A DNA stretch of 37,007 nucleotides, taken from positions 1 through 37,007 of the forward strand of contig CALFUQ010000039.1 of NCBI GenBank assembly GCA_937929885.1. The letters run 5' to 3'. Below are positions 25,147 to 33,980 of this stretch, in pieces. Source of the stretch: an uncultured Saprospiraceae bacterium. Its GTDB lineage: Bacteria; Bacteroidota; Bacteroidia; Chitinophagales; Saprospiraceae. The notes below the pieces were generated by a model. That model searched no databases. It worked only from the letters and a program-made list of their open reading frames with translations, and was not told where the DNA came from. Position 1 is the stretch's first letter. The number at the start of each line of letters is the position of its first letter. The position numbers were made by a program, and so were the translations under genes.

Positions 25147-25796
25147 AATTTGTAAGTGATAGTTGCTACTATCATGTCAAACTCAGGACTGATTTTGTCT
25201 TCCTCTCTCCGGTATACTATACCAGCAGAAAACTGATCCGTTATCTTATATCCAAGTGCTAACTCAACCCTAAATCTTGCGAATTCATCAACATCATCAA
25301 ATTGATACCAAGGCTCTATCGCTAGTTGTGTTGTCATCTTGTCTCCTAAAGGATAACTTATTGAAGGCTTTATCCTAAAGAAGTCTCTATCTGCAACTCC
25401 ATCTAAATCAAGGGCCCAATGCTTCATAAATCTAGTTGCGAAAGTAGCCTTGCCTGATTTTTTCTTTACAATAAGATAGGGCCATACGAATTGCCTGTTT
25501 TTACCAAAAGATCCATTCTTACCTTCTTTAAGAAACCATGTCCTACCAAGGATTCCTACAGAGATAACTGGTGATAATTTTCTCGTATAGGAATAGTCTA
25601 CTGACCAATTCCGGTAGTCAGAATAAGATTCATGAAATCTGGCTATGGGTGTTATATCAATTGTATTCTTATCATCTGACAGTACCCTTAACTTTACTGT
25701 TGCCCATAGCGTATTATCTGCTGCGGCATCGGTTTGCGCATTCCCATCAGTTATAAATATTACTAAAACAAAAACACTTAAAATTATTCTTAACAT
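25143..25796 (-). CDS. DUF2490 outer-membrane beta-barrel protein
   Basis: A 217-residue protein with a clear signal peptide (cleavage after GNAQ, residue 21). An alternating hydrophobic/polar pattern follows, ending in aromatic-rich strands (FSAGIVYRREEDKISP ... VATITYKL). It matches DUF2490, predicted outer-membrane barrels of unknown function found in Bacteroidota and Proteobacteria. Typical signs are LWATVKLRVLSDDKNTI near the N-terminus and RFRVELALGYKITDQFSAGI near the end. It lies 9 bases downstream of the TauE/SafE gene and overlaps the beta-lactamase-like gene by 4 bases. Confidence 0.85.
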   Translation of the reverse strand: MLRIILSVFVLVIFITDGNAQTDAAADNTLWATVKLRVLSDDKNTIDITPIARFHESYSDYRNWSVDYSYTRKLSPVISVGILGRTWFLKEGKNGSFGKNRQFVWPYLIVKKKSGKATFATRFMKHWALDLDGVADRDFFRIKPSISYPLGDKMTTQLAIEPWYQFDDVDEFARFRVELALGYKITDQFSAGIVYRREEDKISPEFDMIVATITYKL

Positions 25797-25805
25797 AAAT
25801 TCTTT

Positions 25806-26576
25806 TTAAAATCTAATTACTCCAAACATCTTGAGAAGCATAAACACTATAATGACGACTAACAAACGGTATGCCCACACTTCAACTCCTTTATACTTAG
25901 AAGCATAATTAGCAGTGAGGTAACCTCCTAATGTCTGCCCTACCGCCAGCAAAGCTCCAGCTTTCCAATCTACCAAGCCTCTATAATGAAAATACCCTAA
26001 TACAAAGACAGTATAAAAAAAAACTGTGAAAGCTTTTATTGCATTTGCTTCAATTATATTTTGCCTCAACACTAGTACTAACACTGCCAAAAATATAACC
26101 CCCATCCCCATTTGAATGAAGCCACCATAAAACCCAACAGCTAGGTATATCGGTATGCTTATCCATGCTGGGATATTATGATCTATTTGCGTTTCTATCA
26201 GCCATCGTTTAGGGTTTATTAATACAACTAATAACATAACAATTAAGAGATATTTAAATACTTCTCTAAAGACTTCATTAGAAACCACTGTTGCAACATA
26301 AACACCAATTATTGCGCCTAAGGTTATAAAAATAATTAATTGACTATTCCTTGCAAGATCTAGTTTCCCATTTTTATAAAATACATAACTCGATACTGAT
26401 CCTTGTGAAATCACTCCTACTCTATTAGAGCCATTTGCGATGTTGCCAGGTAGACCAATTACCTCTGTTAAGATGCTTAGAGTTATAGCTGAACCATTTC
26501 CAGCCAAGGTGTTAATGACCCCAGCTATAAAACTACCAACGATGATAATCACATATTGATAAAGTTCTAGGTCCAC
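25806..26576 (-). CDS. Sulfite exporter TauE/SafE family permease
   Basis: A 256-residue polytopic membrane protein with about eight helices. The N-terminal half carries the family signature GSFIAGVINTLAGNGSAITL, which is repeated in weaker form in the second half (LAVGFYGGFIQMGMGVIFLA), the usual internal duplication of TauE/SafE. Members move small organic or inorganic sulfur anions (sulfite, sulfoacetate, thiosulfate); the substrate here is unknown. The start is GTG at 26576, overlapping the TAG stop of the methylmalonyl-CoA epimerase gene (TAGTG), which implies coupling. The next gene (DUF2490) is 9 bases downstream. Confidence 0.9.
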   Translation of the reverse strand: MDLELYQYVIIIVGSFIAGVINTLAGNGSAITLSILTEVIGLPGNIANGSNRVGVISQGSVSSYVFYKNGKLDLARNSQLIIFITLGAIIGVYVATVVSNEVFREVFKYLLIVMLLVVLINPKRWLIETQIDHNIPAWISIPIYLAVGFYGGFIQMGMGVIFLAVLVLVLRQNIIEANAIKAFTVFFYTVFVLGYFHYRGLVDWKAGALLAVGQTLGGYLTANYASKYKGVEVWAYRLLVVIIVFMLLKMFGVIRF

Positions 26577-26977
26577 TAATCGATATTTTGGACTAACTCT
26601 ACTAGAACTCCCCCTGCTGTCTTAGGATGTACAAAGCAAACAAGCTTATTATCAGCTCCAATCTTAGGTTCCTCTGATAATAATTTAAAGCCTGCCTCTG
26701 ACAATCTCTTCATCTCCGCTCTAATATCTGGAACATCAAACGCAATATGATGAACCCCCTCACCCCTCTTATCAATAAATTTAGTAATTACACCATCCTG
26801 TTCTATACTCTGTACCAATTCTATTTTGTTATTTCCTACTCTAAAAAAAGAGGTTTTAACTTGCTCCGATTCTACGATTTCCTCTTTATAAGGGCCATCA
26901 CCTAACAACTTTTCAAAGAGCTCATTACTGGTTTCTATATTTTTAACAGCAATGCCTAAATGTTCAATCTTTCTCAT
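26576..26977 (-). CDS. mce: Methylmalonyl-CoA epimerase
   Basis: A 133-residue protein of the glyoxalase/VOC fold that interconverts (R)- and (S)-methylmalonyl-CoA, linking propionyl-CoA and succinyl-CoA metabolism. Motifs are typical: IEHLGIAVKN with metal ligand H6, the KIELVQ strand with E53, EGVHHIAFDV (H76/H77) and GVLVELVQ with E127. Length equals that of characterised epimerases. It is the first gene of the six-gene minus-strand unit and overlaps the TauE/SafE start by one base. It is divergent from amn across an 84-base interval. Methylmalonyl-CoA mutase genes are not in the window. Confidence 0.93.
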   Translation of the reverse strand: MRKIEHLGIAVKNIETSNELFEKLLGDGPYKEEIVESEQVKTSFFRVGNNKIELVQSIEQDGVITKFIDKRGEGVHHIAFDVPDIRAEMKRLSEAGFKLLSEEPKIGADNKLVCFVHPKTAGGVLVELVQNID

Positions 26978-27061
26978 ATCATCAAATTAAAATTGCAAGA
27001 TAAGATACTTACGAGCTAATTACCCAACGTGTTGGCTTGGTTATTGCAACATTAGCTCTCA

Positions 27062-27832
27062 ATGAAAACAAAATCAGAAATAGTAAAAAATTGGTTGCCA
27101 AGATACACAGGTATTGAACTTAAAGATTTTGGTGATTACATCCTATTGACCAACTTTGGCACCTACGTAAAAAGATTTTCAAAAATTCATGGAGTTAAGA
27201 TCGATGGAGAGAATAGAACATTTCCGAGTGCTACTGCAGGAAGAATAACAATCATAAACTTTGGGATGGGTAGCCCTAATGCTGCCACAATCATGGACTG
27301 CCTTACTGCTTTAAAACCAAAAGCTGTTTTGTTTCTAGGTAAATGTGGAGGTACCAAAAAGAAAAATAAAATAGGAGATCTTATTCTCCCGATTGCAGCC
27401 ATTAGAGGAGAAGGTACTTCTGACGATTACTTTCCTAAAGAGGTACCTGCTTTGCCTTCGTTCGCATTGCAAAAAGCTATATCAACTACCGTTAGAGATT
27501 TCGAAAAAGATTATTGGACGGGTACAGTTTATACTACTAACCGAAGAGTCTGGGAGCACGACGAAGATTTTAAAGAATATCTGAGAAAGATAAAAACTAT
27601 GGCAGTAGATATGGAGACTGCTACTCTTTTCTCAGTAGGATTTAAAAACAAGATACCTACTGGTGCTTTACTTTTAGTATCTGATATGCCAATGACACCA
27701 GATGGTGTAAAAACTGAAAAGAGTGATAAGAAAGTTACTAAGCAATATGTGGAACAACATATACAAATAGGTATACAATCACTGAATCAATTGATCAATA
27801 ACTCATTGACCGTTAAGCATCTTAAGTTTTAA
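27062..27832 (+). CDS. amn: AMP nucleosidase (short Bacteroidota type)
   Basis: A 256-residue member of the nucleoside phosphorylase fold that hydrolyses AMP to adenine and ribose 5-phosphate. The sequence follows the Bacteroidota AMP nucleosidase closely: KTKSEIVKNWLPRYTG at the start, INFGMGSPNAATIMD (about 67-81), VLFLGKCGGTKKKNKIGDLI, RGEGTSDDYFP, YTTNRRVWEHDEDFKEYLR, the purine-site AVDMETATLF (about 181-190) and LLVSDMPMTPDGVKTEKSDK. It lacks the long N-terminal regulatory domain of E. coli Amn (484 residues), as usual for this group. ATG start. Single gene, divergent from mce. Confidence 0.93.
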   Translation: MKTKSEIVKNWLPRYTGIELKDFGDYILLTNFGTYVKRFSKIHGVKIDGENRTFPSATAGRITIINFGMGSPNAATIMDCLTALKPKAVLFLGKCGGTKKKNKIGDLILPIAAIRGEGTSDDYFPKEVPALPSFALQKAISTTVRDFEKDYWTGTVYTTNRRVWEHDEDFKEYLRKIKTMAVDMETATLFSVGFKNKIPTGALLLVSDMPMTPDGVKTEKSDKKVTKQYVEQHIQIGIQSLNQLINNSLTVKHLKF

Positions 27833-27864
27833 AACAAAAAAACACTCTTCTTTCTAAGCCACCT

Positions 27865-27966
27865 ATCCTCCCTCTAAAGAGAGTAAGGAATATGTATTGT
27901 TCCTAAATAGGTTTTCGCTTTTGAATGGACAAGCTTTGAACTACTCTCTCTTTTTCAAGAGAGGAT
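27865..27966. repeat. Nested inverted-repeat (REP/MITE-like) element downstream of amn
   Basis: The arms 27865-27885 and 27942-27966 are imperfect inverted repeats of one another (ATCCTCCCTCT..AAAGAGAGTA against the complement of TACTCTCT...AGAGAGGAT). They are separated by about 56 bases. Each arm also contains a small dyad (CTCTaaAGAG-like; CTCTCtttttcaAGAGAG). The layout is that of small non-coding palindromic repeats scattered in many Bacteroidota genomes. Copy number cannot be judged from one window. Confidence 0.55.
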
Positions 27967-27978
27967 CGAGGAGAGCAC

Positions 27979-28014
27979 AAAAAAAAGAGAGACACTAAAA
28001 AGCATCTCTCTCTT
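27979..28014 (-). terminator. Rho-independent terminator of mscL
   Basis: Stem AAGAGAGA (27985-27992) with TCTCTCTT (28007-28014). On the minus strand it is followed by eight Ts. It begins about 25 bases past the mscL stop codon. Confidence 0.85.
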
Positions 28015-28037
28015 GAAATAAAATATTTTCGTTTTAT

Positions 28038-28433
28038 TTATTTTCTCACTGCGTCTCTAATCTCTGCAAGTAAAGTTTGATCTGCTGTAGGATCCGGAGC
28101 TGGAGCCGCTCCCATAAACTTGATCTTAGCTTTTCCTAATAAGAATAATACCCATCCAACTATTAATAAGTTGATGATAGTATTAAGCCACTTACCCCAT
28201 CTGATTGCATTTGCTTCTTTAGTAACTGTTCCGTCAGCTGCTACTACAGCTGGGTCTAATTCAACCATTAGACTTGCGAAATCTGCACCACCTGCAAAGT
28301 GCCCAACAATAGGCATGATGATATCATTTACAAAACCAGTAACTACTAATCCAACTGCTCCTGCAAGTATAACTGCAATGGCAAAATCGATTACGTTTCC
28401 AGTAAAAATAAATTCCTTAAATTCCTTAAGCAT
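28038..28433 (-). CDS. mscL: Large-conductance mechanosensitive channel MscL
   Basis: MscL is a pentameric inner-membrane channel that opens under extreme membrane tension and releases solutes during hypo-osmotic shock. This 131-residue protein has the family N-terminus (MLKEFKEFIFTGNVIDFAIAV), TM1 (about 15-40, ending FVNDIIMPIVG), a ~50-residue periplasmic loop with ADFASLMVELDPA, TM2 (about 82-101, NTIINLLIVGWVLFLL) and a C-terminal bundle helix (LLAEIRDAVRK). The length is normal. It is a single gene with its own terminator; an AT-rich promoter region of about 220 bases lies between it and the aconitase terminator. Confidence 0.95.
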   Translation of the reverse strand: MLKEFKEFIFTGNVIDFAIAVILAGAVGLVVTGFVNDIIMPIVGHFAGGADFASLMVELDPAVVAADGTVTKEANAIRWGKWLNTIINLLIVGWVLFLLGKAKIKFMGAAPAPDPTADQTLLAEIRDAVRK

Positions 28434-28591
28434 GTTTTCGTGTTTTTTTGATTATAAATTTAGTAACGTACTTGTGACGAAAATAGACAAATTAGGTTAC
28501 ATATAATATTATTTACATATATCTGTTAGCTAAAACCCTATTTTTCAGTGTTTTACACATTAATTTTTGTAGAAATCGAATTTATAGATAT

Positions 28592-28630
28592 AAAAAAAGA
28601 GCTTAGATTCTTCCGAATTAAGCTCTTTTT
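28592..28630 (-). terminator. Rho-independent terminator of the aconitase gene
   Basis: An 11-bp stem (AAAAGAGCTTA at 28595-28605, TAAGCTCTTTT at 28619-28629) has a 13-base loop and a minus-strand T-run extending from the stem. It lies about 25 bases past the aconitase stop. The run of Ts on the plus side (28626-28630) is short, so any bidirectional action would be weak. Confidence 0.88.
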
Positions 28631-28653
28631 GAAGTCTTATTTTTATTCTACAA

Positions 28654-30936
28654 CTAGCTCGCTAACTCCTCTCTTATCTTATTAAGTGCTGACCCAGATC
28701 TTATCCACTCTATCTGAGCTTGATTATAGGTATGAGCAACTTCGAAGTAATCATCTGTACCATCAGAATGATGTAAGTGCACTAATAATGTCTTACCAGG
28801 AGCCATCTCTTCAAAGCCGTAGATCGCTACTTTATCATCTTGTCTTACATGATCAAAACTAGATGTATCGACAAAAGTAAGTGCAAGCATACCTTGTTTC
28901 TTAAGATTAGTTTCGTGGATTCTTGCAAAGCTCTTTACGATCACCGCTGTCACACCTAAGAACCTTGGTTCCATCGCTGCATGCTCTCTAGAAGAACCTT
29001 CACCGTAATTCTCTTCTCCGAAAACTACAGTTCCTATTCCTGCGTCTCTATATTTTCTAGCTGAGTCAGGTACTGCTAAAAATTCTGCATCTGTACTACT
29101 ATCAACATAATTCGCCACACTATTCGCTTTGTCATTGAAAGCATTGATGGCTCCTATGAAACAGTTGTTAGATATATTCTGCAAGTGCCCTCTAAACTTC
29201 AACCATGGACCTGCCATAGAAATATGATCCGTAGTACATTTTCCTTTAGCCTTAAGCAGTACTCTGTTATCATGTAACTGGGTAGGTTCTATTGTTTTAA
29301 ACGGAGTCAATAATTGTATCCTATCCGAATTAGGATTTACAGTGATCTCTATGCCACTTCCGTCTTCTGCGGGAGCATTATATCCTGCATCTTCTACTGC
29401 GAATCCGTTAGGAGGTAATTCGTATCCTGTTGGAGGATCTAATTTTACTTCCTCTCCTTTATCATTAGTAAGTGTATCTGTCAATGGATTAAATCCTAGC
29501 TGCCCAGAAAGTGCGATCGCTGTAACCAACTCTGGTGATGCTACGAATGCATGCGTGTTAGGACTACCATCTGCTCTCTTGGAGAAGTTCCTGTTAAATG
29601 AATGCACGATACTATTCTTGGGTGCATTAAGCGGATCACTAAATCTTGCCCATTGCCCGATACATGGACCACACGCATTAGCAAAAACCTTTGCGCCCAT
29701 TCCTTCTAATGTCGCAATTAATCCATCTCTCTCTATCGTGAATCTAACTTGCTCTGATCCTGGTGTTACTGTCAACTGAGATTTAGCTGTAATTCCTTTT
29801 TCTACAGCTTGCTTAGCAATCGATGCCGCTCTAGATATATCTTCATAGGAAGAGTTAGTACAAGAGCCAATTAGACAATACTCTAGCTCAGTTGGCCAGC
29901 CATTTTTCTTTGCTGCTGCTTTCATCTCTGATACTGGAGTAGCTAAGTCTGGAGTGAAAGGACCATTTAACAATGGCTCTAGTGTATTTAAATCTATCTC
30001 TATTACTTGATCAAAATATTTCTCAGGATCTGCATATACTTCTGGATCACCAGTCAGATGCTCTTTTACTGCATCTGCTGCTTCTGCTATATCTCCTCTC
30101 TCTGTAGCTTTTAGATATCTGCTCATAGAGTCATCATAACCGAATGTAGAAGTAGTAGCTCCTATCTCTGCTCCCATGTTTCCTATCGTACCTTTACCAG
30201 TACATGACATACCGATTGCACCATCACCAAAATATTCTACGATTGCGCCAGTACCACCTTTAGCAGTAAGGATACCCGCAACTTTTAAGATTACATCTTT
30301 AGGAGTAGACCAACCTGAAAGTGTTCCAGTTAATTTAACTCCTATAAGCTTTGGCATCTTTAGCTCCCATGGCATTCCAGCCATCACGTCTACTGCATCT
30401 GCTCCACCTACTCCGATTGCTATCATCCCTAGTCCGCCCGCATTAGGTGTATGAGAATCTGTACCGATCATCATTCCACCAGGGAAAGCATAATTTTCTA
30501 AAACTACTTGGTGGATAATACCAGCTCCTGGCTTCCAAAATCCTATACCATATTTATCAGATATAGATTCTAAAAAATCATACACTTCTGAATTAACATC
30601 ATTTGCAACTTTTAAATCTTCTCCTGCACCTACTTTTGCCTGGATAAGGTGATCACAGTGTACAGTAGAAGGTACAGCTACCTTCGGCTTACCAGCCATC
30701 ATAAATTGAAGGAGTGCCATCTGAGCCGTTGCATCTTGCATCGCTACTCTATCAGGTGCAAAGAATACATAGTCTTTGCCTCGATTATAATTTTGAAGTG
30801 GTGATTCTGTATGAAGGTGTGCGTAAAGCGTTTTCTCAGCTAGCGTTAGAGGTCTATTTAATGAAGCCCTAATTTTGCTAATTTTTTCTGGTAAGGCTGC
30901 ATAATGAGCCTTAATCATGTCAATATCAAATGCCAT
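28654..30936 (-). CDS. acn: Aconitate hydratase (mitochondrial-type)
   Basis: Aconitase interconverts citrate and isocitrate in the TCA cycle using a [4Fe-4S] cluster. The 760-residue protein shows the family signatures [11 protein letters not shown] (first cluster cysteine), [11 protein letters not shown] (the other two cysteines), the substrate-binding [17 protein letters not shown] and [20 protein letters not shown] in the C-terminal swivelling domain. Length and sequence style fit the mitochondrial-type aconitase of Bacteroidota rather than the ~890-residue AcnA. The ATG at 30936 is preferred: the open frame extends 15 codons further to a TTG, but that extension ([11 protein letters not shown]) does not look like aconitase and overlaps a promoter-like box. 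Monocistronic, with a terminator downstream. Confidence 0.95.
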   Translation of the reverse strand: MAFDIDMIKAHYAALPEKISKIRASLNRPLTLAEKTLYAHLHTESPLQNYNRGKDYVFFAPDRVAMQDATAQMALLQFMMAGKPKVAVPSTVHCDHLIQAKVGAGEDLKVANDVNSEVYDFLESISDKYGIGFWKPGAGIIHQVVLENYAFPGGMMIGTDSHTPNAGGLGMIAIGVGGADAVDVMAGMPWELKMPKLIGVKLTGTLSGWSTPKDVILKVAGILTAKGGTGAIVEYFGDGAIGMSCTGKGTIGNMGAEIGATTSTFGYDDSMSRYLKATERGDIAEAADAVKEHLTGDPEVYADPEKYFDQVIEIDLNTLEPLLNGPFTPDLATPVSEMKAAAKKNGWPTELEYCLIGSCTNSSYEDISRAASIAKQAVEKGITAKSQLTVTPGSEQVRFTIERDGLIATLEGMGAKVFANACGPCIGQWARFSDPLNAPKNSIVHSFNRNFSKRADGSPNTHAFVASPELVTAIALSGQLGFNPLTDTLTNDKGEEVKLDPPTGYELPPNGFAVEDAGYNAPAEDGSGIEITVNPNSDRIQLLTPFKTIEPTQLHDNRVLLKAKGKCTTDHISMAGPWLKFRGHLQNISNNCFIGAINAFNDKANSVANYVDSSTDAEFLAVPDSARKYRDAGIGTVVFGEENYGEGSSREHAAMEPRFLGVTAVIVKSFARIHETNLKKQGMLALTFVDTSSFDHVRQDDKVAIYGFEEMAPGKTLLVHLHHSDGTDDYFEVAHTYNQAQIEWIRSGSALNKIREELAS

Positions 30937-30978
30937 ATGAATATTAAATTTTAAGCTTTCAAAACTTTTTAGAAGCTG

Positions 30979-30986
30979 CAAAGATA
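30979..30986 (-). promoter_or_regulatory. Bacteroidota-type -7 box upstream of aconitase
   Basis: On the minus strand, TATCTTTG matches the Bacteroidota -7 consensus TAnnTTTG exactly, 42 bases before the chosen aconitase ATG. No good -33 TTTG is seen at the usual distance, so the call is tentative. Confidence 0.4.
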
Positions 30987-31110
30987 CTACTTATAGCCTA
31001 AATAGTATTCATCTTGATTATATATAACATTGCTTTTATTGTGAAGGTTCTTTCTTGGGTTGTATTGATTAAAATAAATTGAAAATAGAGGTAAATCAAG
31101 AAGGATGAAC

Positions 31111-33045
31111 CTAGCTTTCTTCCAAACTATTAATTAACCTGCTAGAGATTTTTAAGAAATCGCGTTCTGTTATTATACCTATTAACTCGTCTCCTTTGAC
31201 CACAGGTAAAGATCCAATATTGTGCTTGCTCATTAGCTGCATCGTTTCAGAGAGGCTCATATCTTCATTTGCAACTATTAGTTCCTCTTTCTTTATCATA
31301 ATATCTTCAACTCTATAGCTCTTATCCTCCTCTTTAATCCTCTTATCAATTAGATGCTTTAAGATTGTACTTGATGCCACTAGCCCTAAGATGTTTCCTT
31401 TACCATCTTCTACTGGAGCATAACTTATCTTACGCCAATTCATCATCTCCGCAACTAGCTCTATGATGTCATCTTTCTGAACGGTGAATAAATCCGTCCT
31501 CATAAATTCAGATACTTTGAGTTTTACTGGCATGTATTTTTTTAAGTCTTCTAGATTAGGTAGTTGCCACTTATGGCCAGGATTATTTTCTAAATTCTGA
31601 TTCTTGAGCATCGCTGCTGTTAGCACAGATAGTGCCTGGTCAGGATCAGTTTCTTCTTTTAGTTTAGTATACGCTCTTAGCATCCATCTGGCGCCATTCA
31701 TATGTTGTGTCGCTCGCTCTTTTATTACTCCTAAGTATTTATTGATGTCAGCTTCATCAACCTTATGATTGATCAAACCTTTTCTAGCTATGGGCAAAAG
31801 TTTATTTAGCACTAAATCACACGCAGATATTTTTTCATCATTAAACCAGGTAAACTTTGAGTCAATCCCCGACCGTGCTGCCTTACTAAAATTATCTCTC
31901 ACATCTGAGAAAGACATATTTTCTCTGATATCCTCTATCTCACTTTCTAAACCTTTCATACATCCTAGCCAAAATACTGTATTAGCCATCTCATCAAGGA
32001 CAGTAGGACCTGCAGGTAAAACACGGTTCTCAATCCTTAGATGAGGTTTTCCATTATCACTGATACCATAGCAAGGTCGATTCCAGCGATACACTGTAGA
32101 GTTATGCACTCCTAAGGCTCTAAGCTTGGGTACTTCACCCTTTTTAATTGTTGCTAATGCATCTTCCTCTAGATCAGAACTAATCAGAACTCTAAACCTT
32201 GCAATATCTTCTCTATAAATTTCTAAAATAGAATCTTGCAACCAATCATTTCCTAGGCTTACTCTCGGGCTACGCTCTCTCATATGATCGTGAGTAGTGC
32301 GTGTATCGATTGATTGTTGGAATATAGCTATCCTAGTCTCATGCCATAATCGCTTTCCAAAAACTATCGGTGAGTTAGCCCCTATAGCCATAACAGGAGC
32401 AGCAAGAGCCAAAGAGATATTATATAACTTGACAAAATCTCCTGGCGAAACTTGTAAATGCACCTGAAAGCTAGTGTTCATTGCCTCCATCAAAGGAGAG
32501 TTATGCGACACAAGCAACTCATCAATACCAGAAAGCCGTAACTCGTAAGCCTGACCAAGTAACTCATCATTAATAGCTTCCATCAATGCATAGTATCTTT
32601 TTTTAGGGGTAAGATTCTGCATCTCTAAATCAAACTTCCTGAAAGTAGGTAGGATACCCGTCAGCAATAAGGAAGCATCAAAATCATCTAGCGTTTTCTG
32701 GATAATATTTAGATTAGAATTAATCTCATTCTCCATTTCTTCAAAACAAGATCCAGACAAACGCCTAGGCTCTAGGTTGGTTTCTAAATTAAACCTTGCC
32801 AGTTCTGTTTCTACCCAATCATGTCCTTTAAGTTTCTCTAACACCTCTACTGCAATCGGAGAAGGCTTCATAGTTTGATTATCGATCAGTACCATCTCCT
32901 GCTCTGCACCTATGAAAGTCTGCCCTGATTCAAACCAATCATTGTCTAGCATATACTCTAACGCTTTGACGTCTTTAAGTAAAGACATCACGAACTTTTG
33001 CATCTGCTCCTTATCCTGTACAAGTGAAACTCGCTGCTCGCCCAT
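31111..33045 (-). CDS. Glutamate-cysteine ligase-like (GCS2) protein with C-terminal CBS pair
   Basis: A 644-residue fusion. Residues ~40-400 are a GCS2/YbdK-type carboxylate-amine ligase domain: FIGAEQEMVLID (glutamates of the metal/ATP site), ETNLEPRRLSG, SFQVHLQVSPGDF, MAIGANSPIVFGKRLWHETR and PHLRIENRVLPAGPT. Residues ~400-505 are helical. Two CBS domains follow at about 510-565 (VSEFMRTDLFTVQKDD ...) and 578-635 (VEDIMIKKEELIVANEDMS ... NIGSLPVVKGDELIGIITE), which usually sense adenine nucleotides. The ligase domain would couple an ATP-driven carboxylate activation to an amine. Whether the substrates are glutamate and cysteine is not shown. It lies 79 bases downstream of a helical hypothetical gene in the same direction. 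Confidence 0.85.
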   Translation of the reverse strand: MGEQRVSLVQDKEQMQKFVMSLLKDVKALEYMLDNDWFESGQTFIGAEQEMVLIDNQTMKPSPIAVEVLEKLKGHDWVETELARFNLETNLEPRRLSGSCFEEMENEINSNLNIIQKTLDDFDASLLLTGILPTFRKFDLEMQNLTPKKRYYALMEAINDELLGQAYELRLSGIDELLVSHNSPLMEAMNTSFQVHLQVSPGDFVKLYNISLALAAPVMAIGANSPIVFGKRLWHETRIAIFQQSIDTRTTHDHMRERSPRVSLGNDWLQDSILEIYREDIARFRVLISSDLEEDALATIKKGEVPKLRALGVHNSTVYRWNRPCYGISDNGKPHLRIENRVLPAGPTVLDEMANTVFWLGCMKGLESEIEDIRENMSFSDVRDNFSKAARSGIDSKFTWFNDEKISACDLVLNKLLPIARKGLINHKVDEADINKYLGVIKERATQHMNGARWMLRAYTKLKEETDPDQALSVLTAAMLKNQNLENNPGHKWQLPNLEDLKKYMPVKLKVSEFMRTDLFTVQKDDIIELVAEMMNWRKISYAPVEDGKGNILGLVASSTILKHLIDKRIKEEDKSYRVEDIMIKKEELIVANEDMSLSETMQLMSKHNIGSLPVVKGDELIGIITERDFLKISSRLINSLEES

Positions 33046-33124
33046 TTAGGTTATAATTTTAGTATAAATATCTTGATACCAATCTAGAATCTCAAAATAG
33101 GCAGGATATTTTAATAGACCTAAG

Positions 33125-33880
33125 CTAATCTTTCTTCCAAAGCAGTGGGATAAATTTGATACAATATTGTAAGAACCTAAACTTGTTGGGAATATTAATC
33201 AATAACTTAAGTCCACTATTGATGGTAATGAATAGCAATTTTGAGTATATCCTTAAACTTGGTTTAAATGATATTAAGCCTTGACGATAATCTGCTCTTG
33301 CATCTGCCACTAAATCTGCTACTCCCATCAGTCTACACAAATCACTGAAGAAGGCTGTAAACTTTTTGTTTGATTGACTACCCATTAAAGAAAGTGGTAA
33401 TAGTGCAGTTGCTTCCCCCTCTTGTTGGACTAATGAAATGAATTCTTCTATATCAGAGACATGTCTTTTGTCTTCCGTACTTCTGAAAATAATTTTTGCG
33501 GAATTTAAAATTTGAGTTTTAATATTAAGATCAATCGCAATCAGTCTTAAGTTTAAGAGGCTCTTTTCTAGTAGCGGATATTCAAATTCTTTTGAAAGTT
33601 GCTCTGATCGTCCATCTAACAAACTGGTCATATCAACTGTCAGCTTGTCTCTTAGATTCTTCTCCGATACGTTATCAATTGCTGTATCTACCAAATCAAT
33701 ACAACCAATTAAATGATCAAGATAGATCTTTGTCTTTCCATCTATTTTGACATCAAAAGCACGAAGTAGCACATTGAACTCATCACTCAATTTTTTATAA
33801 ATCGGACGTATCTGCGACCAATCCATTTCTTTGAGATGGACTAAATGTTTAGGTAATACTAAATCTAAATTAGCCGTCAT
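33125..33880 (-). CDS. Helical protein, possible class I isoprenoid-synthase-like fold
   Basis: A 251-residue, mostly helical, soluble-looking protein that I cannot place firmly. Two Asp-rich stretches are arranged as in class I isoprenoid enzymes: HLIGCIDLVDTAIDN (about 56-70) on one helix, and LMGVADLVADARADYRQGL (about 185-203) on another. The second resembles the NDxxD...DxxxG motif of terpene and squalene-type synthases. Bacteroidota do have proteins annotated as class 1 isoprenoid biosynthesis enzymes with such a layout. The first motif is weaker than a classic DDxxD, so activity is uncertain. No signal peptide; ATG start at 33880. It precedes the GCS2-CBS gene (79-base gap). Confidence 0.6.
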   Translation of the reverse strand: MTANLDLVLPKHLVHLKEMDWSQIRPIYKKLSDEFNVLLRAFDVKIDGKTKIYLDHLIGCIDLVDTAIDNVSEKNLRDKLTVDMTSLLDGRSEQLSKEFEYPLLEKSLLNLRLIAIDLNIKTQILNSAKIIFRSTEDKRHVSDIEEFISLVQQEGEATALLPLSLMGSQSNKKFTAFFSDLCRLMGVADLVADARADYRQGLISFKPSLRIYSKLLFITINSGLKLLINIPNKFRFLQYCIKFIPLLWKKD

Positions 33881-33980
33881 TCGTACATATAAACATCTTA
33901 GTTACGAAGAAGTTATTTATAAAACATGGTTTCGATAACAATTGTACATTAGGTTTCGTTTTTGGGTCAATATTCTGCGT

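Noticed and set aside
28120-28506. Open frame of 128 codons on the plus strand opposite mscL
   Set aside because: It is the mirror of mscL, with the low-complexity composition of antisense frames and no recognisable domain; mscL itself is unmistakable.
29342-29779. 145-codon plus-strand frame inside aconitase
   Set aside because: It lies opposite conserved aconitase motifs and is an antisense shadow in a highly conserved gene.
30937-30981. N-terminal extension of aconitase from a TTG at 30981
   Set aside because: The 15 extra residues do not look like aconitase and the TTG lies inside a sequence matching the Bacteroidota -7 promoter box.
33942-33980. Upstream start of the lipoprotein gene at 33942
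   Set aside because: The added residues (MYIRFRFWVNILR) would spoil the lipoprotein signal that begins cleanly at the ATG at 33981.
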